This document shows, piece after piece, positions 7,675-15,790 of a stretch of DNA of 64,000 nt. Each line of letters begins with the position of its first letter. Positions within the stretch are counted from its first letter, which is position 1. Below the pieces are notes generated by a model. That model saw only the letters and a list, made by a program, of their open reading frames with translations, did no database searches and had not been told where the DNA came from. Origin of the DNA: Paenibacillus sp. S150 (GTDB lineage: Bacteria; Bacillota; Bacilli; Paenibacillales; Paenibacillaceae); NCBI RefSeq assembly GCF_019352175.1, contig NZ_JACBYI010000002.1:248001-312000 (forward strand), in the 5' to 3' direction. The position numbers and the translations under genes were made by a program.

Positions 7675-8913
7675 TCAAGCGCCGGACGAGGTGATAGCTG
7701 CTTCTGAACGCTCCCTGGCGTTGAGTCGTTTGTGTGCGGCAATAAGGAAAGGGAGGCCCAGTGCTGTGCTTAAGGCCAGCGGCACAAATACAGCCGGGCC
7801 ATTCGTGGCGCCAAATTGATCCAGCAGCAGACCGCCGAGAATGGGCGCCATCACGTTGCCGAGGTTATTGAAGCCTATTGTGCCGAAATACGTGCCTTTC
7901 CATTCAGGCTTGGCGATCCGGTCAATCAGCATATCCATCATGGTGAACAGCAGCACCTCGCCGATGGTGAACAGCACTACACTGAACATCAGCAGCGCCG
8001 CCCCGCCCGCCAGGCCGAACAGGAGCAGACTTAGCGCCACGCAAATATTCCCGAGAATTAACGGAACAAGCGGCGGGAATTTGCTGGCTGTACGGACAAT
8101 GGGATATTGCACAACCAGCACTGTTACTGCGTTAAGGGACAGCATATAGGAAAAAACTTGTCCGCCATTCGAAAAATGGCTGTTGACCGCCAAATACTGA
8201 GCCAGCGTGGAGCTGAAATGTCCGTAGCCCAGCACGCAGAAGATGGTACCCAGCAGCACCGGCAGAAACACACGGTCACGTCCGGTGACCGCCAGCGCTT
8301 CACGCAGCCGGGGAGCTCTGGCTTCTGAACGGACGGGCAGGCTGGCCCGGTGAACAGAGAATTGCATGAACAGTACGAGTCCATAAGCAATATATACGAT
8401 GCCGGCGATCAGGAACGGGAAGGTGGACTGGGCCGAGCCCAGCTGAAGCCCGATAATAGGACCAAAAACCACACCCAGATTGACCGCAGCGTAGCGTAAA
8501 TTGAAGACCAGCAGCTTGTGATCCGGTGGTGTGATATCCGATAGCAGGGCGCGCGAGGTTGGCTCGAATACGGCGCGGCACAGCCCATTCAGCGTATTTA
8601 CCAGGAAGAACACCCAGAGATGCTGCGCGGACGAAAAGCCGAAGAAGACGCAGGCCCAGCCGAACACGGAGACCAGCATGACGATTTTACGCCCGAAGAT
8701 ATCGGAAATATAGCCGCCGTAGAAGCTGATCAGCACGCCTGCCAATGAACTGACGGCCACCGTAAGGCCGGTTTGCGAGTGCGAAGCGCCAAGAACTTGT
8801 GTCAAATAAATGGATAAAAACGGGATGCTCATTGAGGTCACCAGACGGCCGAACATGGTGCCGATGATAATGGTCCAGGCCAAGGGATGAATTTGCCGCA
8901 GATGCTGTTTCAT
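7675..8913 (-). CDS. MFS transporter (drug or sugar efflux type)
   Basis: 412-residue inner-membrane secondary transporter with about 12 predicted helices. Motif A between helices 2 and 3 is GGYISDIFGRK. The sequence resembles MdtH/YttB-type efflux carriers; substrate unknown. It is divergent from a full-length SgrR-like regulator (9089), separated by 175 bases. That arrangement recalls E. coli sgrR and the sugar exporter gene setA, so control by a sugar or peptide-like ligand is plausible but inferred. The ATG lies behind AGGAGATCCACG. Confidence 0.88.
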   Translation of the reverse strand: MKQHLRQIHPLAWTIIIGTMFGRLVTSMSIPFLSIYLTQVLGASHSQTGLTVAVSSLAGVLISFYGGYISDIFGRKIVMLVSVFGWACVFFGFSSAQHLWVFFLVNTLNGLCRAVFEPTSRALLSDITPPDHKLLVFNLRYAAVNLGVVFGPIIGLQLGSAQSTFPFLIAGIVYIAYGLVLFMQFSVHRASLPVRSEARAPRLREALAVTGRDRVFLPVLLGTIFCVLGYGHFSSTLAQYLAVNSHFSNGGQVFSYMLSLNAVTVLVVQYPIVRTASKFPPLVPLILGNICVALSLLLFGLAGGAALLMFSVVLFTIGEVLLFTMMDMLIDRIAKPEWKGTYFGTIGFNNLGNVMAPILGGLLLDQFGATNGPAVFVPLALSTALGLPFLIAAHKRLNARERSEAAITSSGA

Positions 8914-9010
8914 GTGATCGTGGATCTCCTAATCTGATTGCCGAATTTGTAATGTCTAGCGATGCCGTACTATATTTTACGGGTATATGACGCAGCCGTG
9001 TCTGCTTGTG

Positions 9011-9060
9011 TATAATTGTACAGATAAAAGGGGGAAATAAAAGTGTAAGCTTTCCCCCCT
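9011..9060 (+). promoter_or_regulatory. Promoter and leader hairpin of SgrR-like gene
   Basis: A perfect -10 TATAAT at 9011-9016 (weak -35) is followed by a stem AGGGGGAAA / TTTCCCCCT (9029-9060) inside the leader, then a pyrimidine tract and AAAGGAG before the ATG. The stem could modulate translation or stability. No SgrS-like RNA was recognised. Confidence 0.45.
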
Positions 9061-9088
9061 CTCTTTCACCTTTAAAGGAGCAATAAAT

Positions 9089-10909
9089 ATGGACAATAAC
9101 GTCGTGCATTTTCTGCGGCTGGCAGCAGCCCTTAATACGCCTTTCAGAATTCATGAACCGCTTCCGGTGACCATAGATATGCTGGCTTCGGTATTGTGCT
9201 GTACTCCCCGCAATGTGAAGTTCATCCTGCGCAAGCTGGAAGAGAAGAGCTTCATTCAGTGGCAGCCGGGGCGGGGGCGGGGACATAAGTCGGAGATGGC
9301 CTTTTTGCGGAGCGTGGAAGAGGTGCTGGAGGAGCAGCTTCAGGAACTGACCGGCAAGGGGAAAATCAAACAGGGAATCGAGCTGATCGGTCTGCCGGAG
9401 GTGAACGGCGCTCTTCAGGAGCGCCTGCTGTCGCTGTTGAACAAGCAAATGGGCTACCGCAGTGAAGAGGAATCCGCCACAGGACTTGATATTCTCCGCA
9501 TCACAAGCAACCGGCGCATGGAGAAGCTGGACCCGGCTTCAGTTTATACGGCCTTCGAATCCTATCTGATTGGACAGATATGCAGCACACTCGTAATCTA
9601 TGATGCGCACAGCAGAAGCTTTTTGCCGGGGCTTGCCCACATGTGGGAGACCAACCCGGAGCATACCAGCTATATCTTTTATCTGCGCAAGGGCGTGCGC
9701 TTTCATCACGGCAGGCTGCTAAATTCAAGAGACGTGAAGGAAACGCTCCAGCGGCTGACGGATCTGCAAAGTCCGGCCTTGGGGCATTACCGGGATATTG
9801 TGCGGATACAGCTTCAGGGGGATCACCGCCTCCGTATAGATCTGGCCCGTCCCAATCTGTTTTTCCTGCATTTGTTCAGCTGTGTGCATATGTCCATACT
9901 CCCTTACGATGTGGATTTCGCTCATGGACCAGTTGGAACCGGTCCTTACCGGCTGCTGGATTACAATGAGAATGTGCTGGTGCTGTCGGCGTTCGACGAA
10001 TATTATGCCATACGTCCGCTGCTCGACCGGGTTGAAATCTGGTATGTGCCGGAGCTTGGCTACAGTGACCGTACGTATCAGCTGCCGGACGCGGAACTGG
10101 GCGGGGCGGATTCCGGGGAGTGTGCCAACCATAGCATTGACTATCCTGCACTGGGCTGCAGGTATATAATGCTGAATTTCCACCGGGAGGGGCGGCAGCA
10201 TCACCCGGTATTCCGGCAGGTGCTGCGGATGCTGTACGATCCGGAAGCGCTGGCCAGCGAACTGGGAGGTCACCGCATCACGCCTGCCGGCAGCTTTCTG
10301 CCATGGAGAAGCCGCCGCAAAATCTGGAGCCGGCCCTCGCTTGAGGAAGCGGAGGGGCTGCTGCAATCCAGCGGGTATCAGGGAGAAGAGCTCACGCTCG
10401 CGTATGCCTCACGAAGGGAAGAGGAGCGGGAGGAAGCGGAATGGCTCCAGCGCCGCGGAGCACGAATCGGCTTGAACCTGCGTCTTGCTCCCTATTCGGA
10501 TTTCAGGCTGGAGGAATTTCTGCGGCAAGACGATCTGCTGCTCGCGGAGGAGGTGCTGGAGGACGATTGGCAATGGGGAATGATTAACTATTTCGTCAAC
10601 CCGTCCAATCGCTTCTATTCCCTGCTGGAGCAGAGCCAGAGGGAGAAGATTTCAGAGCAGCTGAAGGGTTTTGCCGAACTGCCGGAGGAAGGCAGAAGTC
10701 AGCTGTTAGAGCAGACAGAAGAGCTAGTGCGGGACCATTGCTGGTTGCTGTACGGCTGCCATTTGAATAAAAGAGCGCAGCTCAATCAGAGCCTCTTCGG
10801 TCTTCATACCGGCTCGTTTGGTTTTCTCGATATCTCCAGGCTGTGGATCAAAACTTTGCGTAAAACGGGAGCGGGAGCTGGCATGTCCGCTTCTGACTCG
10901 ATACAATAA
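9089..10909 (+). CDS. SgrR-like regulator: winged HTH fused to solute-binding domain
   Basis: 606 residues. Residues 1-115 form an SgrR_N-type DNA-binding domain (LPVTIDMLASVLCCTPRNVK...GRGRGHKSEM). About 135-590 form an SBP_bac_5 (oligopeptide-binding-protein fold) domain with the hallmark LRKGVRFHHGRLLNSRDV. There is no signal peptide, so the binding domain is cytosolic and senses an internal ligand. In E. coli, SgrR activates sgrS under sugar-phosphate stress; here the only adjacent target is the divergent MFS exporter. AAAGGAG lies eight bases before the ATG. Confidence 0.88.
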   Translation: MDNNVVHFLRLAAALNTPFRIHEPLPVTIDMLASVLCCTPRNVKFILRKLEEKSFIQWQPGRGRGHKSEMAFLRSVEEVLEEQLQELTGKGKIKQGIELIGLPEVNGALQERLLSLLNKQMGYRSEEESATGLDILRITSNRRMEKLDPASVYTAFESYLIGQICSTLVIYDAHSRSFLPGLAHMWETNPEHTSYIFYLRKGVRFHHGRLLNSRDVKETLQRLTDLQSPALGHYRDIVRIQLQGDHRLRIDLARPNLFFLHLFSCVHMSILPYDVDFAHGPVGTGPYRLLDYNENVLVLSAFDEYYAIRPLLDRVEIWYVPELGYSDRTYQLPDAELGGADSGECANHSIDYPALGCRYIMLNFHREGRQHHPVFRQVLRMLYDPEALASELGGHRITPAGSFLPWRSRRKIWSRPSLEEAEGLLQSSGYQGEELTLAYASRREEEREEAEWLQRRGARIGLNLRLAPYSDFRLEEFLRQDDLLLAEEVLEDDWQWGMINYFVNPSNRFYSLLEQSQREKISEQLKGFAELPEEGRSQLLEQTEELVRDHCWLLYGCHLNKRAQLNQSLFGLHTGSFGFLDISRLWIKTLRKTGAGAGMSASDSIQ

Positions 10910-10947
10910 AGCCTAAGGACCAATATACTCCAAGGGGCTGAGATTAG

Positions 10948-11361
10948 ATGACCAATGCACAACCGGGAATCAGCACATTTCTGATGTTTGAGGGCCAGGC
11001 GGAAGAGGCCATGAACTTCTATGTCTCATTGTTTGAGCACTCCGAGGTAATAAGCATTCAGCGTTATGGAGCAGGCGAAGCGGGGGCCGAGGGAACGGTA
11101 ATGCAAGCGGCCTTTACGATCAAGGGAGCTTCCTTCATGTGTATTGACAGTTATGTGAAGCACGGATTTTCCTTCACACCGGCCATCTCACTGTATGTAA
11201 ATTGCGCGGACGAAGCAGAGCTTGATGCCGTCTATGAACAACTCTCGCAGGGCGGAAATGTTCTGATGCCCTTGGGCGAATATCCGTTCAGCCGCAAATT
11301 CGGCTGGGTTGCGGACCGCTATGGCGTAACCTGGCAGCTGAATTTGCCCAATCCGGAGTGA
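10948..11361 (+). CDS. VOC-superfamily protein, PhnB / 3-demethylubiquinone methyltransferase-like fold
   Basis: 137 residues. The PhnB-type opening FLMFEGQAEEAMNFYVSLF is clear, as is the closing YPFSRKFGWVADRYGVTWQLN. These are small dimeric vicinal-oxygen-chelate proteins that are widely annotated but rarely characterised. No metal triad can be assigned with confidence. It starts 38 bases after the SgrR-like gene and ends at a strong terminator, so it may be co-transcribed with the regulator. Confidence 0.87.
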   Translation: MTNAQPGISTFLMFEGQAEEAMNFYVSLFEHSEVISIQRYGAGEAGAEGTVMQAAFTIKGASFMCIDSYVKHGFSFTPAISLYVNCADEAELDAVYEQLSQGGNVLMPLGEYPFSRKFGWVADRYGVTWQLNLPNPE

Positions 11362-11369
11362 AAAACATG

Positions 11370-11406
11370 CAAGGGGAGTGCTGTGAAAACGGCATTCCCC
11401 TTTTTT
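11370..11406 (+). terminator. Strong Rho-independent terminator
   Basis: Stem AAGGGGA(GTGC) / (GGCA)TTCCCCTT followed by six T, directly after the VOC gene. Confidence 0.85.
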
Positions 11407-11450
11407 GCTGCGGTCATGTACAGTCAGTCATATTTACCAAAGTGATCCGT

Positions 11451-11618
11451 TCAATTCACTTGCTTGCCGTCGCATTTTTTGCAGACCGCAAGCTTTTCGC
11501 CGGTGAGCCCTTTGCCAAAATACAACAGCTTGATGCGCGTACTTCCGCAGATCGGGCATGTGCCTCTGCCCCTGGACGGAATCCGCCATAATGCTTTGCC
11601 TCGTTTGTTCTTAGACAT
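11451..11618 (-). CDS. Small zinc-ribbon protein
   Basis: 55 residues, basic, with a CPIC...CKKC zinc-ribbon (about residues 21 and 46) after the basic stretch KNKRGKALWRIPSRGRG. The layout resembles small ribosomal or nucleic-acid-binding zinc ribbons, but I cannot name the family. ATG at 11618 is preceded by AGGTGG at good spacing; two other in-frame starts lie 2 and 6 codons upstream. Metal and RNA binding are inferred from composition. Confidence 0.7.
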   Translation of the reverse strand: MSKNKRGKALWRIPSRGRGTCPICGSTRIKLLYFGKGLTGEKLAVCKKCDGKQVN

Positions 11619-11689
11619 ACCCATTTCCACCTTCACTCTTGATAACTTATCTTATGTTCAGGAAGAAGGGTGGGTGCCCGGCGGTGGCC

Positions 11690-11726
11690 CCAAAAAAACA
11701 GCGTATAACATAAATTATACGCTGTT
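11690..11726 (-). terminator. Perfect 12-bp hairpin with U-tract on minus strand, no gene upstream
   Basis: Arms AACAGCGTATAA / TTATACGCTGTT around a 6-base loop. Read on the minus strand it is followed by seven T, a textbook terminator, yet no minus-strand gene lies between it and the plus-strand aminotransferase (11927). It could end a small RNA or attenuate the zinc-ribbon gene 72 bases further on. Confidence 0.6.
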
Positions 11727-11926
11727 TGGACTGGAAACGATTTTTAATAGCAGGCAGCATATTTTGGGCTACTAAAAAAGAGTATTAATAGAGTATTGAA
11801 AAGGAATTTAATGTTTAATAACTTTAATTTACCATATCATTGAATTTCATCTTGCTGGCCAAAATATTTGAAATTAAGTTCCGCTGCATCATGCTATAAT
11901 AATTCAAAAACAAGTAGGTGGATTCG

Positions 11927-13147
11927 TTGACGTTTAGCAGCTCCAAAGGAAGCTGGAGATCGGATAAGCTCTCGCAGCTGGGTTCCTCGATTTTTGCGGA
12001 GGTGGCAGCATGGAAAGGGGAATCGGCGAAGTCCGGACTGGATGTGATCGATCTTGGCATCGGCAGCCCGGACCAGGCGCCCCATCCGGAAATTCGGCAG
12101 GTTCTAAGTGAAGCGGCGCTTCGGGAAGATAGTTACTCTTATCCATCCTCCAAGGGAAGTGCGGAATTCCGCAAGCAGGCGGCAGCCTGGATGGATCAGA
12201 GGTTCGGCGTTACGGTAACTGCGGATGATGAAGTGGTTGCACTGATGGGCTCGCAGGATGGATTGGCACATGTGGCGCTTGCCGTCTGCAATCCGGGCGA
12301 TTTGGCCATCGTGCCTGATCCGGGTTACCCGGTTTATTCCGGTTCGCTTGCGATAGCAGGCGTGCAGTCCTGGACGCTTCCTCTGCTGGAGCAGAACGAC
12401 TTTATTCCCGATTTGGATAGTATTCCGGATGAGATATGGGATAAGGCTGTATTTATTCTGCTTAGCTTTCCCGGCAATCCCATATCTGCCACTGTGGATC
12501 TTGCCTATATGGAGAAATTGACCGGGCTGGCCCGCAAATGGAATGTGCTGGTTATTCACGATTTGGCCTACTCGGAAATGGGCTTTGACGGTTATAAGCC
12601 GGTGAGTATTTTGCAGGTGCCTGGAGCATTGGATACTGCTGTTGAATTTCATTCCTTCTCCAAAAGTTTCAATATGGCCGGCTGCCGTATCGGCTTCATG
12701 ACTGGTAACCGGCAAGCGGTCGGCGCACTTCGCGAATTCAAGAGCAATGTAGACTATGGTGTGTTTAAGCCGATTCAGGAAGCGGCTGTTGTTGCGCTTA
12801 AGCTGGCAATGCGTTCAGGAGCGGATCAAGTGGCTCCCCTGTATGAACGTCGCCGGAATGTGTTCATTGAGGCGCTGGCCCGGCAAGGCTGGATTGTTCC
12901 GAGTCCCAAGGCAACGATGTTCATTTGGGCTCCGTTGCCTGCCGAATACGCAAGGGGAGGTGAACCAGGGGCTTCCCGGGAATTTGCCCGTGAACTTCTG
13001 CTGCACACAGGCGTAGCAGTCATACCTGGTGATGCGTTTGGTTCGCAGGGAGAAGGCTTCGTCAGAATCGCTCTGGTAGAAAGCGAAGAGCGGTTGCTTG
13101 AAGCAGCAAGGAGAATAGGCGAGTATCTGCGCGGCAGCTTGTCTTGA
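11927..13147 (+). CDS. PLP-dependent class I/II aminotransferase, DapL-like
   Basis: 406 residues, fold type I. The PLP-lysine motif is FHSFSKSFNMAGCRIGF; the cofactor Asp/Tyr motif is VIHDLAYSEM; the substrate-carboxylate Arg lies in GFVRIALV near the end. Overall similarity is to LL-diaminopimelate aminotransferases (SxSKxFNMxGxRxG), but specificity cannot be read from sequence. TTG at 11927 follows AGGTGG; the GTG at 11918 overlaps that site. A -10 TATAAT lies at 11895-11900. A hairpin follows the stop. Confidence 0.83.
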   Translation: MTFSSSKGSWRSDKLSQLGSSIFAEVAAWKGESAKSGLDVIDLGIGSPDQAPHPEIRQVLSEAALREDSYSYPSSKGSAEFRKQAAAWMDQRFGVTVTADDEVVALMGSQDGLAHVALAVCNPGDLAIVPDPGYPVYSGSLAIAGVQSWTLPLLEQNDFIPDLDSIPDEIWDKAVFILLSFPGNPISATVDLAYMEKLTGLARKWNVLVIHDLAYSEMGFDGYKPVSILQVPGALDTAVEFHSFSKSFNMAGCRIGFMTGNRQAVGALREFKSNVDYGVFKPIQEAAVVALKLAMRSGADQVAPLYERRRNVFIEALARQGWIVPSPKATMFIWAPLPAEYARGGEPGASREFARELLLHTGVAVIPGDAFGSQGEGFVRIALVESEERLLEAARRIGEYLRGSLS

Positions 13148-13183
13148 ATAAAGTCTAGTTGCTTCCGATGGAACATTAGACCG

Positions 13184-13208
13184 AATCCCTGCCTATCCGG
13201 CAGGGATT
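13184..13208 (+). terminator. Hairpin after aminotransferase gene
   Basis: Perfect 10-bp stem AATCCCTGCC / GGCAGGGATT with a 5-base loop but only a weak T tail (ATTATTG). The next 300 bases (13210-13509) hold no gene I can support. Confidence 0.5.
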
Positions 13209-13415
13209 ATTGCCGAGCTGGATTGCACTTTCTGCAATAGAACTGCATGGTGCGGCGTTGAATCTCCATTCTGCTGTATTTGGCGCAATTGATTTCTGGG
13301 ATTTTGAGCGCCAAGGTGATTATCGGGGAATCTGCTGTAGAGAGTACAATAGAATCGTCTTCCTGCTTGAGCTGGAGGTCCGGTTATGCCAAATAAGATT
13401 TTCCTCGTGATTGAA

Positions 13416-13443
13416 AGTTGACATAATCAATATTACGTTAACT
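13416..13443. other. dif-like Xer site candidate 2, overlapping promoter elements
   Basis: Two 11-base arms around the 6-base centre TCAATA: left AGTTGACATAA, right TTACGTTAACT. The right arm inverted matches the left at 9 of 11 positions, the layout of an XerC/D-type site. The left arm is 10 of 11 identical to the inverse of the right arm at 7554. The same stretch contains TTGACA (13418) and overlaps TATAAT (13443), 19 bases apart, so a simple promoter is the competing explanation. Confidence 0.35.
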
Positions 13444-13509
13444 ATAATTCAAATCTGCCAGCCCAGGGTAATAAAAGAGCAACTATAGTTTGCATAGGAG
13501 GCGTGATTT

Positions 13510-13836
13510 ATGGGATTCAACCTCGGTGGATTAGGAAGTATAGGAGATATTGTCAACAAAATTAAAGAAGGCGGTGTCGGCGAGCTGCTGCAAAAGCTTC
13601 CATTAGATCAGCTGCCGCTGGACCAGCTGCTCTCCAGTCCTTTTCTGCAGAAATTTACCCCTTTTGAGTCGATTAGGGATTTCCTGCAAAGCGGAGGATT
13701 CTCTGCTTCCACAGCGGAGGAACTGAAGTCACTGCCGCAGGACAAGCTTAATGAGCACGTGAGCAAAACAACTTCCTTCAGCTCGCTTAAGGACATGCTG
13801 GTCAAAGCGGCAGAGTTCTACGCCCAGCGGAAATAG
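13510..13836 (+). CDS. Hypothetical protein
   Basis: 108 residues, family not recognised. Gly-rich start (MGFNLGGLGSIGD), a short repeated unit LPLDQLPLDQLL near residue 35, then an amphipathic helical C-terminal half. No signal peptide, membrane helix or Cys. AGGAGGCGTGATTT precedes the ATG, so translation is likely. Monocistronic; convergent with the alpha/beta hydrolase. Confidence 0.7.
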   Translation: MGFNLGGLGSIGDIVNKIKEGGVGELLQKLPLDQLPLDQLLSSPFLQKFTPFESIRDFLQSGGFSASTAEELKSLPQDKLNEHVSKTTSFSSLKDMLVKAAEFYAQRK

Positions 13837-13953
13837 CCATCCATTTGAATTGTGGGCTAGGCAGCTCCCATGAAATGCCCCTTGAGTGAACTGCAGATTC
13901 AACAGACGTTCATTTCTTGCCGGCAGGCAGTGAATTTTTCCCTTTTACGCACA

Positions 13954-13993
13954 AACAGGCCCGCACCGGAGAAATATCCAATGCGGGTCTGTT
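13954..13993. terminator. Bidirectional terminator
   Basis: Stem AACAGGCCCGCA / TGCGGGTCTGTT (one G-U pair) between convergent genes, just past the stop of the minus-strand hydrolase. Confidence 0.7.
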
Positions 13994-14001
13994 GGTCTGA
14001 A

Positions 14002-14952
14002 CTATTGGCGAAGCCAGCTGGTGGCCAGCAGCAGCGCTCCTTTTTTGGCGTTGGTCTCAGCAAGGGCATTCAGCATCACAAAGTCATGGATAATTCCCTG
14101 GAAACGGACTGCGGTTACAGATACTCCGGCTTCACGCAGCTTATTGGCATAAGCTTCCCCTTCGTCACGGAGGACATCGGCTTCACCGGTAATGATCAGC
14201 GCTTCCGGAAGTCCGCTGAGCTGCTCCAGACTGGCACGAAGTGGAGAGGCCGTAATCTGGGCGCGATCCTCTTCGCTCGTTGTATACTGATCCCAGAACC
14301 ACTTCATACCGGTCCGCTGCAGGAAGTAGCCTTCGGCAAAGAGATGGTAGGATTCAGTATCAAAAGCAGCATCCGTAACCGGATAGAACAGCAGCTGCTT
14401 GGAAATTGCCGGACCGCTGCGCTCCTTGGCCATCAGGGTGACCGCTGCGGTCATGTTCCCGCCCACACTGTCTCCGGCGACGGTTATTTTGCCTGTATCC
14501 AGGCCATATTCAGGCCCATGCTCGGCAATCCAGGTCAGCACCGCATAAATTTCTTCAATGGCAGTTGGGTATTTGGCTTCCGGAGAGAGGCTGTATTCAG
14601 GGAACACGACTGCGGCTCCAGCGCCTGCGGCCAGTTCGCGGATCAGCCGGTCATGGGTATGGCTGTTGCCGAAGACCCAACCCGCACCATGGATATATAA
14701 AATGGCAGGCAGAACTTCACCTGTAGTATTCACAGGACGGATAATGCGTACCGGAACCTTGCCGCCCGGTCCGCCGGGTACAACGAGATCCTGAATATCC
14801 GCCTCCGGTTTCGGGATTTCACTGGCTTGAACTGTGTTTACCGTTTCGCGTCCTTTTTCAGGTCCCAAGTCAGGCAGAAATGGAGGTTCGGCATTGTCAT
14901 CGGCAAATTTTCGCGCCGCAGCTTCGAGAATGATTTTATTATCTTTGGGCAT
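14002..14952 (-). CDS. Alpha/beta hydrolase, hormone-sensitive-lipase family esterase
   Basis: 316 residues. The oxyanion-hole motif is HGAGW (HGGGW in most members), the nucleophile elbow is GDSVGGN, and the acid and base are probably in GEADVLRDEGE and GIIHDF. A cytoplasmic carboxylesterase acting on small acyl esters is expected; substrate unknown. ATG at 14952 has AAGGAGA ten bases upstream; TTG two codons earlier is the alternative. Stands alone. Confidence 0.87.
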   Translation of the reverse strand: MPKDNKIILEAAARKFADDNAEPPFLPDLGPEKGRETVNTVQASEIPKPEADIQDLVVPGGPGGKVPVRIIRPVNTTGEVLPAILYIHGAGWVFGNSHTHDRLIRELAAGAGAAVVFPEYSLSPEAKYPTAIEEIYAVLTWIAEHGPEYGLDTGKITVAGDSVGGNMTAAVTLMAKERSGPAISKQLLFYPVTDAAFDTESYHLFAEGYFLQRTGMKWFWDQYTTSEEDRAQITASPLRASLEQLSGLPEALIITGEADVLRDEGEAYANKLREAGVSVTAVRFQGIIHDFVMLNALAETNAKKGALLLATSWLRQ

Positions 14953-15110
14953 GGTCAATCGTCTCCTTCTTGCTCATTTGGGCAGGCTCTTTTCATTCAT
15001 AACCAACTTTGCCGTTGCTGAAACTTCCAGAAGATCACTCTGCCCATATCCACTCAAATTGCGCTTGAGCTGCAGCAACCTTTTACCGGAAAACCCGTCT
15101 TAGAGATGAG

Positions 15111-15704
15111 GTGAGTATACTGATAAAATATTTCAGCTTCATGGCTGTCTTGTTAATGGGCTCGCTGCTCGCTGCCTGCGCTGCAAAGCCGTCGGAGGAA
15201 CATCCCTTAGCGCCTGTTGGGGAAGCAAAGGGGGCGGCGACGGAATTCGCGGATAAAATCGAGTCACCGCAAAGTCCTCCGGCGGATCAAGGACCGCAGG
15301 CTGCCAAACAAGCTGCATCACCGGAGGGACAACCCCCGCTGCCTTCAGTACAAACCGGCAGCACCACGATACCTGCGGTTCAGAGCAGTTATTGCTGGGA
15401 TACGCTCGGTTGCGGTGATTACGTGGGGGGTAAGGCGTTGTTAAATGGTACGGCGCCGGCAGTCATTAATCCGGGGGATCGGGTAAGCATTGCACTTGAT
15501 TATGAGCCGTTGCCGTCAAAGGTATCTGTATCGGAAATCAGGGAGGATAACGTATACGTTCCGGTTGACTTATTGAATGGGGCCTTTGAAGCGCCTAAGA
15601 AAAAAGGTGTATATTACTATCTCTATGAGGCCACTTGGCTTACGGAGGATGGCAAATATACATTGAATCAGACATCGGCTGTTTTTGCCGCAGAGGTGAA
15701 GTGA
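15111..15704 (+). CDS. Putative lipoprotein
   Basis: 197 residues with a lipoprotein signal peptide: basic residue, hydrophobic core FMAVLLMGSL, lipobox LLAAC at about residue 22. A Pro/Ala/Gln-rich linker (about 25-80) follows. The C-terminal domain is strand-rich and contains two Cys (SSYCWDTLGCGDYVGG). Exported and anchored to the outer face of the membrane; function unknown. The start is uncertain, because GTG at 15111 overlaps the purine-rich region that would be its ribosome site. Confidence 0.72.
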   Translation: MSILIKYFSFMAVLLMGSLLAACAAKPSEEHPLAPVGEAKGAATEFADKIESPQSPPADQGPQAAKQAASPEGQPPLPSVQTGSTTIPAVQSSYCWDTLGCGDYVGGKALLNGTAPAVINPGDRVSIALDYEPLPSKVSVSEIREDNVYVPVDLLNGAFEAPKKKGVYYYLYEATWLTEDGKYTLNQTSAVFAAEVK

Positions 15705-15716
15705 AGGCAGATAAAA

Positions 15717-15762
15717 AAACAGGCCGCAGGACCCCGGAGACAAGGGGAGCTGCGGCCTGTTT
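15717..15762 (-). terminator. Terminator between convergent genes
   Basis: Perfect 13-bp stem AAACAGGCCGCAG / CTGCGGCCTGTTT preceded by an A-run, which is the U-tract for the minus-strand permease gene. Confidence 0.78.
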
Positions 15763-15790
15763 GCTCGTGCCGGAGATTTGTTATAGTTTT

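Noticed and set aside
9725..10366. 213-codon minus-strand frame inside the SgrR-like gene
   Set aside because: Shadow of a well-supported coding sequence; no ribosome site, no domain.
13210..13410. 66-codon frame after the aminotransferase gene
   Set aside because: No ribosome site, follows a hairpin directly and looks like degraded intergenic DNA.
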